This document shows positions 15,843 through 23,319 of a DNA stretch of 33,283 bases, one piece after another (position 1 is the stretch's first letter; each line of letters starts with the position of its first letter). The DNA lies in the NCBI GenBank assembly GCA_902785115.1, contig CACZXQ010000008.1:1-33283 (forward strand), read 5' to 3'. A program made the position numbers and the translations under genes. Source of the stretch: Oscillospiraceae bacterium. Lineage in GTDB: Bacteria; Bacillota; Clostridia; Oscillospirales; Oscillospiraceae. The notes under the pieces are model-generated. The model worked only from the letters and a program-made list of their open reading frames with translations. It made no database searches and had not been told where the DNA came from.

Positions 15843-15871
15843 AATGTAACACAATGAATGAATTTTGTCAA
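15843..15871 (-). promoter_or_regulatory. Promoter for the 93-residue gene
   Basis: On the minus strand TTGACA (complement of 15866-15871) and TACATT (complement of 15843-15848) are separated by 17 bp. The start of transcription should fall near 15836, just upstream of the GGAGG used by the TTG start. Confidence 0.72.
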
Positions 15872-15913
15872 CAGGGAATTCATGGTAAAACAGGGTTTTT
15901 GTGGGGAATTTTA

Positions 15914-15967
15914 CCGGGATTTGAGGATTTTTTTGCGTGAAAGGGTGGACACGCCCTCAAATCCCGG
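15914..15967. repeat. Long-armed inverted repeat downstream of the PBP gene
   Basis: CCGGGATTTGAGG (15914-15926) and CCTCAAATCCCGG (15955-15967) are perfect 13-base complements around a 28-base interior that contains a smaller GCGTG/CACGC stem and a T-run. It begins ten bases beyond the PBP stop on the minus strand. It probably acts as a 3' structure or terminator for the PBP transcript, though the T-run position favours the plus strand (CGTTTTTG at 15968). Confidence 0.65.
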
Positions 15968-15976
15968 CGTTTTTGC

Positions 15977-18283
15977 CTAACCAAACACGATGGATGCGTT
16001 GCCGTCGCCGGTGTCGCCGCCGATGCTGTAACCGCCGCCGTTGTTCTCGGGGAGCGTGACGGTGGCGCCGCCGTTGTTGCCGGGGTTCACGGTGATGTCG
16101 CTGTTGCCGTTGTTGATGGTGATGCCGTTGTTTGCCGTGCCGCCGTTTTCGATGGTGACAGCGTTGCCGTTATCGTCCACGACGACGGTGGTGCCGCCGC
16201 TTTCGCCGGTGTTGAAGTACTCGTTCTCCTGGAAGTTGCGCAGGAAGATCCCGGTGTCGGGCGCGAGATAGGGATAGGTGAAATCGCGCCACGCCAGCCC
16301 CTCATGCACAGGCGCCATGACCTTGCGCCAGAGCTGCGCGGCGGGGTTGCCATTGAGGTTGATGCGCTCCGGTGTGTCAAAGCCCGTCCAGACCACCGCC
16401 ACATAGTAGGGCGTGCAGCCGGCAAACCACCGGTCTTTATAGTCGCCGGAGGTGCCGGTCTTGCCCGCGACGGGCATGCTGTAAAGCCGTGCCTCCTGGC
16501 CGGTGCCTTCCTCGACGCCTTTCTTCATCATCCAGGTCATGCAGTAGGCCGTGTTGGGTGCGAAGGCCTGGCTGGTCTTGGGCTCGTTATTGAGCACGAC
16601 GTTGCCGCGGGAGTCGGTGACCATGGTGTAGGTGCGGCTTTCGGTAAAGACGCCGTCGTTGACCAGCGCACAGTAGGCCGCCGCCATCTCCCGCACGGAG
16701 ACGCCGTTGGTGAGCTGCCCCAGCGCCATGGGCGAATAGGACGCGTCGTCGGGAACGAGGCTCGTAAAGCCCAGTCGCTCGGTCAGGTAATTGTATGCGA
16801 CCTGGGGCGTGAGCTTGTCGATGATCTGCGCCGCGACGGTGTTGAGCGACCACTTGAGCGCGGTGTAGATCGTGACGAGGCCATAGTTTTCATAGCTATC
16901 ATTGTGGGGATACCAGTCCGTGCCGCTCAGGTGGAGATTGGGCGAATCGTTCACCATGGTGTCCGGCGTGATGAGCCCCTCGTTGATCGCGGGGGCGTAG
17001 GACGCCAGGGGCTTGATGGACGAACCGGGCGAGCGTGTCGCGCCGCCGTAGTCAAAGCCGTTCACCGACACGGGCACCGCGCGGTTGAGTTCAAAGCTGC
17101 GGGTCTTGGTGCCGACGCCGCCCTCCAGCGCGAGGATGCGCCCGTCATAGGGGGACATGATGACGATGGCGCTCTGCAGCTGCTGAGCGCTGCCGGTATA
17201 GGGCAGGTTCGAGGTGTCCTGATAGATCGAGTCCGCGATGGCCTGGATGTTCGCGTCCTGGCAGCAATAGATCTGGTAGCCGCCGTTGAAGAGCAGGGTG
17301 CGCGCCGCCTGCTGGCTGATGCCCTTGGCCGCCATCAGATCGCGCATCACGTCGTAGATGACCACTTCTTCATAGTACGAGTAGACCGTGCCGGTATTCT
17401 GCGTGCCGGGGCTGTAGGTGAAGTGCAGCTCCTCCGCCACCGCGTCCTGCCAGGTCTGGTAGTCAATGTAGCCCTGCTCGTACATCTCGCGCAGGATGAT
17501 CTCCTGCCGCTGCTTGTTGTTGTCCTCGTTATAGAAGGGGTCGTAGTAGGTGGGCATGTTGGTGATGCCCACGATGGCGGCGGATTCCGCCAGCGTCAGC
17601 TCCGACACGTCCTTGCCGAAATAGGTTCTCGCCGCGGCCTGCACGCCGTAGCAGCCCTCTCCGAAGTACACGGCGTTGAGATAATGCTCCATGATCTCCT
17701 GCTTGTTGTACTTCTTCTCCAGCTCCAGTGCGCCGAAGATCTCCGACAGCTTGCGCTGGATGGTGATCTCGTCCTTGCCGGTCAGGTTCTTGATGAGCTG
17801 CTGCGTGATGGTCGAGCCGCCGGAGCCGGTCTCCATGCGGGCAAACATCTCCACAAAGGCGCCGGAGGTGCGGTACCAGTCCACGCCCTTGTGATCGTAG
17901 AAGCGCTTGTCCTCAATGGCGACGAGCGCATGCTGCATATGCTCGGGGATGTCTTCAATATCCACCCAGATGCGTTTGTATTTCCCGGCGAGCGTTTTGA
18001 GCTGCTGCCACTCCCCGGCGGAATTCTGGTACCAGATGGTGCTGGACTCCGAAAGCTGAAAATCCTCCAGCGAGAGATCCATGCTCGGCGTCAGGAAGTT
18101 TTTCACATAATAGGCAAAGATGCAGGCAAACAGCAGCCCCGCGATCAGCAGCACCAGCAGGATCGAGCCGAAGACCTTAAAAACCGCAGCAACGACGGAC
18201 GAGGTGAGATCCACGGTAACGCCCGCGGCCTTCAAGGCCATCCGCAATCCCTTCGGGGGATGCTTGCTGTTTTTTTCCTTCAT
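15977..18283 (-). CDS. Class A penicillin-binding protein (bifunctional)
   Basis: This 768-residue inner-membrane enzyme polymerises glycan strands and cross-links them. A cytoplasmic segment and one membrane helix (about 38-60) precede the GT51 glycosyltransferase domain, with the catalytic Glu124-Asp125 (AIEDKRFYDH), GGSTITQQL and RKLSEIFGALELEKKY. The transpeptidase domain has the SxxK serine motif (SPGSSIKPLASY), SxN (KWSLNTVAA) and KTG (VAGKTGTSGDYKDRW). The last ~75 residues are a Gly/Asn/Thr-rich tail ending NASIVFG. The ATG at 18283 lies 13 bases after GGAGG (18297-18301 region), a long gap, but earlier in-frame codons lack any site. An extended -10 (TGT-TATACT on the minus strand) lies upstream. 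Confidence 0.93.
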   Translation of the reverse strand: MKEKNSKHPPKGLRMALKAAGVTVDLTSSVVAAVFKVFGSILLVLLIAGLLFACIFAYYVKNFLTPSMDLSLEDFQLSESSTIWYQNSAGEWQQLKTLAGKYKRIWVDIEDIPEHMQHALVAIEDKRFYDHKGVDWYRTSGAFVEMFARMETGSGGSTITQQLIKNLTGKDEITIQRKLSEIFGALELEKKYNKQEIMEHYLNAVYFGEGCYGVQAAARTYFGKDVSELTLAESAAIVGITNMPTYYDPFYNEDNNKQRQEIILREMYEQGYIDYQTWQDAVAEELHFTYSPGTQNTGTVYSYYEEVVIYDVMRDLMAAKGISQQAARTLLFNGGYQIYCCQDANIQAIADSIYQDTSNLPYTGSAQQLQSAIVIMSPYDGRILALEGGVGTKTRSFELNRAVPVSVNGFDYGGATRSPGSSIKPLASYAPAINEGLITPDTMVNDSPNLHLSGTDWYPHNDSYENYGLVTIYTALKWSLNTVAAQIIDKLTPQVAYNYLTERLGFTSLVPDDASYSPMALGQLTNGVSVREMAAAYCALVNDGVFTESRTYTMVTDSRGNVVLNNEPKTSQAFAPNTAYCMTWMMKKGVEEGTGQEARLYSMPVAGKTGTSGDYKDRWFAGCTPYYVAVVWTGFDTPERINLNGNPAAQLWRKVMAPVHEGLAWRDFTYPYLAPDTGIFLRNFQENEYFNTGESGGTTVVVDDNGNAVTIENGGTANNGITINNGNSDITVNPGNNGGATVTLPENNGGGYSIGGDTGDGNASIVFG

Positions 18284-18340
18284 AGGCTGTGAAACACCTC
18301 CTTTGCATCCATAATCAATAAAGTAGAAACAGTATAACAC

Positions 18341-18470
18341 ATTCTGTCAACCATTGGGGGCAAAATTAGGAAAATTTAAGAACCATTTACAAATCGCCCG
18401 CTCCCCTCTGAGAATATTTTCCCAAGAAACAGGAAAAATATCACAAAAACAAAAAACGGAGGATCGGAAT
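18341..18470. promoter_or_regulatory. Divergent promoter region between the PBP and the 113-residue gene
   Basis: This AT-rich 130-base stretch separates two divergent genes. On the minus side a TTGACA and an extended -10 TATACT occur but are too close together to form one standard promoter, so the -10 probably acts alone. On the plus side I see no clear -10/-35 pair. A loose inverted repeat (ATATTTTCC near 18414 and GGAAAAATAT near 18432) is present. The regulator is unknown. Confidence 0.4.
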
Positions 18471-18812
18471 ATGGGAATGCGACTGCGCATTGCGCTTTTG
18501 ATGCTGCTTGCGGCAGCGGCGGCTTTTACCGGTGCGGAGGCCTGGCGGGGACTGCGGACGTCGGAAAATCAGAACCTGCCCCACGAAATCTACGACAGCT
18601 ACGCCGCCCGCGCCGAGGGGGCGATCTGTTTTCTGCGGGAAAGCGACGGCTATGTAGCCGTATACGAGACCGCCCGCAGCCGTCAGCCGCTGCGCGTGAC
18701 GGGCATCGAGCTCAGTTGTCTGCGCAATGCCGACCGCGCCATGGTGCAGGCCGGGATCCCGGTGCTGTCACGGCAGGAGCTTCTGCTCTTGCTGGAAGAC
18801 CTTGGGTCATAA
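18471..18812 (+). CDS. Small secreted or membrane-anchored protein, BofC C-terminal-like
   Basis: The ATG at 18471 follows GGAGG (18458-18462) by eight bases and gives 113 residues. The first ~22 form a hydrophobic signal or anchor. The rest reads FLRESDGYVAVYE, then PLRVTGIELSCLRNADRAMVQAGI and LLLLLEDLGS. This order (a strand with 'DGYVAVY', a 'P-x-x-x-T-x-I' strand, then two helices) resembles the C-terminal domain of BofC and related sporulation proteins that act between forespore and mother cell. The resemblance is by eye and moderate, so the role is uncertain. It is transcribed divergently from the PBP gene. Confidence 0.7.
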   Translation: MGMRLRIALLMLLAAAAAFTGAEAWRGLRTSENQNLPHEIYDSYAARAEGAICFLRESDGYVAVYETARSRQPLRVTGIELSCLRNADRAMVQAGIPVLSRQELLLLLEDLGS

Positions 18813-18856
18813 GCGGATGCTTCAAAAATTGATAGCTCCCGATTGATAGTTTGATA

Positions 18857-18885
18857 TTGATTTCTTGCCGATCTTGGGTTACAAT
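18857..18885 (+). promoter_or_regulatory. Promoter for the DUF1292 gene
   Basis: TTGATT (18857-18862) and TACAAT (18880-18885) are spaced by 17 bp, 31 bases before the start codon at 18916. Confidence 0.72.
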
Positions 18886-18915
18886 AGGAGCAGTTAGGAA
18901 CAGGAGGCTTCGGAT

Positions 18916-19200
18916 ATGAGCGAGGAATTCGGCAGCGATTTCATCACCATCGTCGATGACGACGGCCAGGAGTTTGAGCTTGAGGTGCTGGACACCATGG
19001 ATTATAACGGGGAGACCTATATGGCTTTTCTGCCCGCTGACATGGATGAGAACGACCCGGATTACGGCATCATTATTCTGCGCGCCATTCTGGACGAAAA
19101 CGGGGACGAGGTTTACGAGTCCATTGACGATGAGGCGCAGCTCCAGGATGTGTACGAGCATTTCATGGTTCTGCTCTTCGACGACGAGGAAGAGGAATAA
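18916..19200 (+). CDS. DUF1292 family small acidic protein
   Basis: This 94-residue, strongly acidic protein opens with ITIVDDDGQEFELEVLDTMDYNGETYMAFLPAD and contains IIILRAILDENGDEVYESIDDEAQLQDVYEHF, the standard DUF1292 pattern. The family is widespread in Firmicutes, often near the alaS-yrrK-type genes, and has no proven function. AGGAGG at 18902-18907 with eight-base spacing sets the start, and the gene has its own promoter. It is followed by the probable 6S RNA on the same strand. Confidence 0.92.
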   Translation: MSEEFGSDFITIVDDDGQEFELEVLDTMDYNGETYMAFLPADMDENDPDYGIIILRAILDENGDEVYESIDDEAQLQDVYEHFMVLLFDDEEEE

Positions 19201-19230
19201 GTGTCCTCTGCCCGGCATAAACTGATTACA

Positions 19231-19400
19231 AAGTTCTGCGGTGTGCGTGTATGCCTCTCGGGGCATGGCGGCTCATTAAACCCACATCTCTTATAAGGGA
19301 TGCCGATTTGAATCTGCGGATTGCAGGCCTCCCGACTCCATGTCGGACGTTGGAAGCAGCGAAACAGAGCTTAGGCGACCCACCTGCCCTTTCGTGCAGG
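19231..19400 (+). ncRNA. ssrS: Probable 6S RNA (RNA polymerase regulator)
   Basis: The gap after the DUF1292 gene has no coding signal but strong RNA character. The 5' part (TTCTGCGGTGTGCG at 19234-19247) and the 3' part (TAGGCGACCCACCTGC at 19371-19386) resemble the closing-stem sequences of 6S RNAs; E. coli has TCTGAGATGTTCG at the matching 5' place. Internal hairpins are seen at 19251-19266 (ATGCC/GGCAT) and at the apex (CCGAC/GTCGG near 19333-19347). 6S RNA binds the housekeeping RNA polymerase by mimicking an open promoter. The ends are approximate and no clear promoter was found. The SRP RNA consensus loop is absent. The call is by resemblance from memory. Confidence 0.6.
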
Positions 19401-19433
19401 TTATAATTGGGCCGGCACGGCATACGCGGACTG

Positions 19434-19462
19434 CTCCCCCGGGGAAACCCGGGGGAGTTTTT
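19434..19462 (+). terminator. Intrinsic terminator with GAAA tetraloop
   Basis: CTCCCCCGGG (19434-19443) pairs with CCCGGGGGAG (19448-19457) over 10 bp around a GAAA loop and is followed by five T (19458-19462). It can end the transcript carrying the 6S-like RNA. Confidence 0.88.
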
Positions 19463-19466
19463 ACTT

Positions 19467-19496
19467 CAACGGAGTCCCCTTTGGGGGACTCCGTTG
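19467..19496. other. Second strong hairpin, 13-bp stem
   Basis: CAACGGAGTCCCC (19467-19479) and GGGGACTCCGTTG (19484-19496) are perfect complements around TTTG. It directly precedes repeat copy B, just as the 2227-2263 hairpin precedes copy A. Confidence 0.8.
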
Positions 19497-19506
19497 ATTC
19501 TGCTCA

Positions 19507-19619
19507 CGCTCATCGCACGAGGCGCTTGTGGAAGACACGCCTCGTTTGGTCGGCGCGAGGCCTCGCGATGCTCGGCTCAGGGTGTTTTTCCCGAGGCAGA
19601 GCCCCGGCAAAAACGGATT
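19507..19619 (+). repeat. Dispersed structured intergenic repeat, copy B
   Basis: This is the counterpart of copy A (2274-2385). The first hairpin has arms ACGAGGCG (19517-19524) and CGCCTCGT (19538-19545), perfectly paired. The second spans 19585-19613 with T5/A5 outer pairs, a CCG/CGG segment and an inner GGC/GCC. A 14-base palindrome, CGCGAGGCCTCGCG, sits between them. It lies downstream of the convergent membrane-protein gene and could double as that gene's 3' structure. Confidence 0.8.
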
Positions 19620-19635
19620 GGAATTTGCGTACTAA

Positions 19636-19652
19636 ACTGACCACTGGCCACT
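19636..19652. repeat. CCACTGA-type heptad repeat touching a stop codon
   Basis: ACTGACCACTGGCCACT runs up to and into the TAG stop (complement of 19651-19653) of the leftward gene. It is a member of the same heptad family as 13266-13285 and 27261-27291. Confidence 0.65.
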
Positions 19653-20454
19653 ATTTTCGCCTGCGGCTCACAGTATCGGCAAGGGCGAGGATGGCCTCGC
19701 GGGTGAGGGGTTTTTCCTCTTCCTCCTCGGGTTCTTCCTCGATCTGTTCCTCGATTGCCAGGGCTTCCTCCGCGCGGCGCTTTTTTTCGCGGCGGGCAAA
19801 GCTCCCGGCAGCGGCGCCGATCACGGCGAGGACGCCGAGGGCGTGGACAAGCGCCTCCACGCGGCTGTACTCCGCCCAGAAAAGCGGCAGCAACAGGTCG
19901 AGCGCCGCCAGCGCCGCGCCGCCGATCAGTACACCCGAGACCGTGCGCTTCGTGAAGATTTTTTTCAGCGGCAGATCAGGAAACAGGGTCTTGACCGTGA
20001 CGGCGGTACCCAGCAACAGCGCCGCGAGCGCAAGCAGCCAGGCCAGCGCCTTTGCCGCGACCGCGCCGAGAAAGCTTCCGAACAGCGCGGCAGCCCCGGT
20101 AAACACCAGCCAGCACACAAGCGCGCAGAGCGGGATCGCCAGCAGCTTCACCGCAAGCGGCAGCTTTTGCACTTTGCGGCGTTCGTCGTCCCAGGTCTCG
20201 GGCTCCTCAACGGGGACAGGCTCCGCGCTCTCGCCGCCGCCCTCGTCACCGTCGTCGCCGCTGCCGTCGAGATCGTCCTCGTCATCCTCGGCGTAGACGA
20301 TCTGCGGCGTCAGATCCTGCTCCTCGGGCATGAGCGCCGGGGACTGGAAGATACCCCCCACCAGCACGCTCGCGGAGGTTACGAGCGCGACGGCTCCCGT
20401 CTTGAGCCGCCGACGCAGATCCCGCGCTGATTTTTTCTGTTCTTCCGTGTCCAT
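19651..20454 (-). CDS. Polytopic membrane protein of unknown function
   Basis: This 267-residue protein has a basic N terminus, a first hydrophobic segment (about 20-40), then an acidic Asp/Glu/Gly-rich loop (about 52-90), about four or five further membrane segments (about 100-230), and a highly charged C-terminal tail (RREKKRRAEEALAIEEQIEEEP). I do not recognise the family. It begins seven bases after the pmbA stop, with GGAG inside the end of pmbA, so it is the third gene of the tldD-pmbA operon. Its position suggests a link to peptide processing or export by TldD/PmbA, but that is inference from context alone. Confidence 0.75.
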   Translation of the reverse strand: MDTEEQKKSARDLRRRLKTGAVALVTSASVLVGGIFQSPALMPEEQDLTPQIVYAEDDEDDLDGSGDDGDEGGGESAEPVPVEEPETWDDERRKVQKLPLAVKLLAIPLCALVCWLVFTGAAALFGSFLGAVAAKALAWLLALAALLLGTAVTVKTLFPDLPLKKIFTKRTVSGVLIGGAALAALDLLLPLFWAEYSRVEALVHALGVLAVIGAAAGSFARREKKRRAEEALAIEEQIEEEPEEEEEKPLTREAILALADTVSRRRK

Positions 20455-20461
20455 AGAACGA

Positions 20462-21733
20462 TCAGGCTCCCGTCACCGTTACGTCCTTCAGGAGCGTCAG
20501 CGCCGGGATGCGCATGTTGTCATGCTGCGCGGTGTCGCGGCTCATATACAGTTCGCCCACAAAATCGTCCATCGAGCCGGAAAGAGAACCGCCGGAGACC
20601 GGGATCACCGTCTCCCCGTCGTGCCAGTAGGCCAGCCGGATCTCCCCGAAGATGTCGCCGGTCATGGCGTCCACCTGGAAATCAGAAAACTCCACGACCT
20701 CGAGATACTGCCCCGCGCGAAGCCCCGCCTCGCTCTGCGTGCCGCCGGAAACGGCGATATTGGTCGGGAGGAAGGAATCCTCCAGTCCCAGATAGCTTGC
20801 GAACATACGAGCGCCGAGGTAGTGTCTGGCAACGCCGTCCTCGATCATAACGGTGTCGCGGATTTGGGCGCCTTCGGCGTCAAAGCGGTGGTTTGCAGAG
20901 GAATTTTTCAGCTCCCGCAGGGCGGTGACGGTGACCTTATCGCCGTGCACGTCCTCGCAGACGGGCTTACCAAGCTCCCAGGGGCTGATTTTGCGGTAGA
21001 CCATCTGCGCGTCCATGCGCGAGACAAAATAGCGGTAGATCGCGCAGGCGTCCGCGCCGGAAAAGAGCACGTTGTACTTCCCCGTGATCGGCGTCGGCAC
21101 GGTGTTCAGGCGGTCGCGCCCGTACTGCATGGTCTTTTCCAGATCGCGTCGAAGCGCCTCGGCGTCACAGCTCCCGCTCTTATAGTTGCGGTAAAGCTCG
21201 ATCTCGTGTCCGTCGCGGCGGGCGTTGATGACCACCTCGATCATGCTGGAGGGGTAGCGCTCGGTCTCGTCGATGCCTGTGGAGGTGATGAGACGGCGTG
21301 TCACGTCGGTGACGAAGATCTCATAGCTGTTCACGTCCTCGGTGGGCGTCTCGGGAAGCTCCGCCATGGCGCGCAGAAAATCGCCGGAGATCGCGGCAAG
21401 GTCGCTCGCCTCCCCCGTGTCCGCCGCTTCGCCCGCGGGCGGGACAAGCGTGTAGGGCTTGTTTTTCACAAGGCTTGCCCGGTAAGCCAGATCGCGCACC
21501 AGCGCCTCGGTCTCGGACGCCGTGGCGGTCGGGGCGATCTCCGCCGAGGCGAAGCCCAGGCCGTCCCCCACGAGCTGATAGACCTTGACCGTGATATGCT
21601 CCACGTTCTTGGCGCGGTGCTGATCCAGCGCGTGGCGGATGAAATAAAACTCCCAGCCCTGCTTCTTCACATCGCTGACTTCCCAGCCGTACACGCCGGA
21701 AGCCTTCAGAATATTGACGATCGTATTGAGCAT
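20462..21733 (-). CDS. pmbA: TldD/PmbA family protein, PmbA (TldE)-type
   Basis: This 423-residue protein is the partner subunit of the TldD/TldE metalloprotease. It aligns with the family's overall layout, with ITGKYNVLFSGADACAIY, a long central sheet region and a C-terminal FSDFQVDAMTGDIFGEIRLAYWHDG followed by GGSLSGSM. It lacks the HExxxH zinc motif, as expected for PmbA/TldE. Its ATG overlaps the tldD stop by one base (TAATG), a tight translational coupling. In characterised systems the TldD/E heterodimer trims unfolded peptides and leader peptides of ribosomally made natural products. No precursor peptide gene is visible here. Confidence 0.9.
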   Translation of the reverse strand: MLNTIVNILKASGVYGWEVSDVKKQGWEFYFIRHALDQHRAKNVEHITVKVYQLVGDGLGFASAEIAPTATASETEALVRDLAYRASLVKNKPYTLVPPAGEAADTGEASDLAAISGDFLRAMAELPETPTEDVNSYEIFVTDVTRRLITSTGIDETERYPSSMIEVVINARRDGHEIELYRNYKSGSCDAEALRRDLEKTMQYGRDRLNTVPTPITGKYNVLFSGADACAIYRYFVSRMDAQMVYRKISPWELGKPVCEDVHGDKVTVTALRELKNSSANHRFDAEGAQIRDTVMIEDGVARHYLGARMFASYLGLEDSFLPTNIAVSGGTQSEAGLRAGQYLEVVEFSDFQVDAMTGDIFGEIRLAYWHDGETVIPVSGGSLSGSMDDFVGELYMSRDTAQHDNMRIPALTLLKDVTVTGA

Positions 21734-23166
21734 TATCCGAGCCTCGCTTTCGTTTTCATGTAGGGGCCGCCGTCCGCGACCTTGACCCACTCCTTATAGC
21801 CCTTGCCGCAGCCGCCGGAGCCGAAAACCTCCCGGTCGGGCGAGAGCATGGAGATGTTGCCCAGCAGATCGGGCACATAGCCGGTCATGATGATCGGCGC
21901 GACCACCTTGCCGGTGAGCCTGCCGCTTTTGATCTCACGGCCCATCTTGATGATGCACTGGATGCCCCAGTGCTTGGGGTCTTCCATGCCGCTCTCCATG
22001 CCCTCGAGCAGGTAGCCGTTTTCAATGGAGGCGATCATGTCCTCGAGGCTGTCCGTGCCGGAGTCGATCATGGTGTTGGTCATGCGGGTGTAGACCTTAT
22101 GCTCAAAGTTCTCGCGCTTGCCGTTGCCGGTGGGCTGCACGCCGAGGCGCAGAGCGCTCAGCGCGTCGCAGATGCCAGTTTTGAGGATGCCGTGGTCGAT
22201 CTCGGTCACGTCCCCGGCGAGGGTGCCCTCATCGTCAAAGGCGTAGGAGGTCACGTCCTCGGCGCAGAGCGCGCCCTCATGCATACTGCAGAGATCGCTG
22301 CCCACGCGCTTGCCGATGTATTCCGCGCCGAGGGCGCGGTTTTTGACAAACATATCCATCTCCACGCCGTGGCCGAAGGCCTCATGGGCAATGAGCCCCG
22401 TGACCTCGGGAGAAGTGATGATCTCGTACTCGCCCGGCTCGATGCGCCCGGCGTTCAAAAGCTCCTCACCGGCCTTGACGACCTTCTCCAGCTTCTCCTC
22501 GATGCGGTCGAAAAGTTCCGGGCCGCAGAGGCCGGACACACTGTCATAAGCCACCTGGGTGTTGCCCTCTCGGCTCAAAACCAGGGCAAGGCTGCCCTCG
22601 CTGTACACATAGCTCTGGCAGAGATCGCGCTTTTCGGTCAAAAACATCTTGCAGATATGCGTAGACTGGGCGGACACCATGCAGTCCAGCGCGTTTTCAT
22701 GCAGGCGCATCCCCTTGTCGGAGACAGCGCTCAGCTTCTCGACCAGCGCCTTCACGTCCGTCTGCTCGGGAAGCTCCCTGGTCTCCTTCTCGACAAAAAG
22801 CGTCTGCTCCTCGTCAGGGCGGATCGGGGTGTCATAGCCCTTGACGCCCGCCGCCGCGAGCACCGCAAGCTGCGCGTTCAGCGCCGCGCAAAGCTCCTCC
22901 GCCTTGGCGGCGGGGTTCGTGGGGTCAAAGTCATTGAAGGCGTACTCAGCGTACTGCCCGTTCTTGTACACGCGCACGACCACGCCGCGCTCGGTGGTCA
23001 TGGTTTGGCTGGAGACGCTCTTGGCGCGTTGGGAGATGCGCAGCGCCAGCCCCTTCGAGTCCGTCGCCAGCGCGCTCACATAGTCATACTCCTGCCGCAG
23101 AAGCCCGATCAGCTCCTTGAGAGCGGGCTTAATTTGCAGCAGATAAGGTGAAAAAGCTGCTTTCAT
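21733..23166 (-). CDS. tldD: TldD-type zinc metalloprotease subunit
   Basis: This 477-residue protein carries the TldD zinc motif HEAFGHGVEMD (HExxxH at about residue 270) and the downstream YTRMTNTMIDSG and ENGYLLEGMESG segments with further cysteine/acidic ligands usual in TldD. The glycine-rich end (GSGGCGKGYKEWVKVADGGPYM) is typical. The start at 23166 follows AGGAG on the minus strand. A promoter at 23197-23225 lies upstream. It forms an operon with pmbA and the membrane protein. TldD/E pairs act as broad peptidases in the cytoplasm and also mature some peptide antibiotics. Confidence 0.93.
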   Translation of the reverse strand: MKAAFSPYLLQIKPALKELIGLLRQEYDYVSALATDSKGLALRISQRAKSVSSQTMTTERGVVVRVYKNGQYAEYAFNDFDPTNPAAKAEELCAALNAQLAVLAAAGVKGYDTPIRPDEEQTLFVEKETRELPEQTDVKALVEKLSAVSDKGMRLHENALDCMVSAQSTHICKMFLTEKRDLCQSYVYSEGSLALVLSREGNTQVAYDSVSGLCGPELFDRIEEKLEKVVKAGEELLNAGRIEPGEYEIITSPEVTGLIAHEAFGHGVEMDMFVKNRALGAEYIGKRVGSDLCSMHEGALCAEDVTSYAFDDEGTLAGDVTEIDHGILKTGICDALSALRLGVQPTGNGKRENFEHKVYTRMTNTMIDSGTDSLEDMIASIENGYLLEGMESGMEDPKHWGIQCIIKMGREIKSGRLTGKVVAPIIMTGYVPDLLGNISMLSPDREVFGSGGCGKGYKEWVKVADGGPYMKTKARLG

Positions 23167-23196
23167 TGGTTCTCCTTTCGTCAGTTCGATAAGTCT

Positions 23197-23225
23197 ACTA
23201 TAGCAGAAAACCCGCGATCTGTCCA
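23197..23225 (-). promoter_or_regulatory. Promoter for the tldD operon
   Basis: On the minus strand TGGACA (complement of 23220-23225) and TATAGT (complement of 23197-23202) are separated by 17 bp, about 30 bases before the tldD start. Confidence 0.75.
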
Positions 23226-23251
23226 CTTTCCTTAGTAAATAACGAAAAGAG

Positions 23252-23308
23252 AATAGTGAACAGTTAAGGTCTCCCCTACGGGGACGAATTATAACCATTC
23301 ACTATCAT
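23252..23308. repeat. AT-rich inverted repeat after the CPA2 gene
   Basis: ATAGTGAACAGTTA near 23252 and TAACCATTCACTAT near 23293 are complementary except for two positions, and a small TCCCC/GGGGA stem sits between them. The run of TGAATA-like units between this element and the CPA2 stop (23320) recalls the heptad repeats at other gene ends. It may act as a 3' hairpin for the leftward CPA2 transcript. Confidence 0.5.
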
Positions 23309-23319
23309 CTATTATTTAT

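Noticed and set aside
19231..19400. SRP (4.5S/large SRP) RNA
   Set aside because: The essential GGTCCGGAAGGAAGCAGC loop is missing; only GGAAGCAGC occurs by chance. 6S fits better.
20462..23166. tldD-pmbA as part of a microcin or RiPP cluster
   Set aside because: No precursor peptide, modifying enzyme or dedicated exporter could be found nearby, so a general peptidase role is the safer reading.
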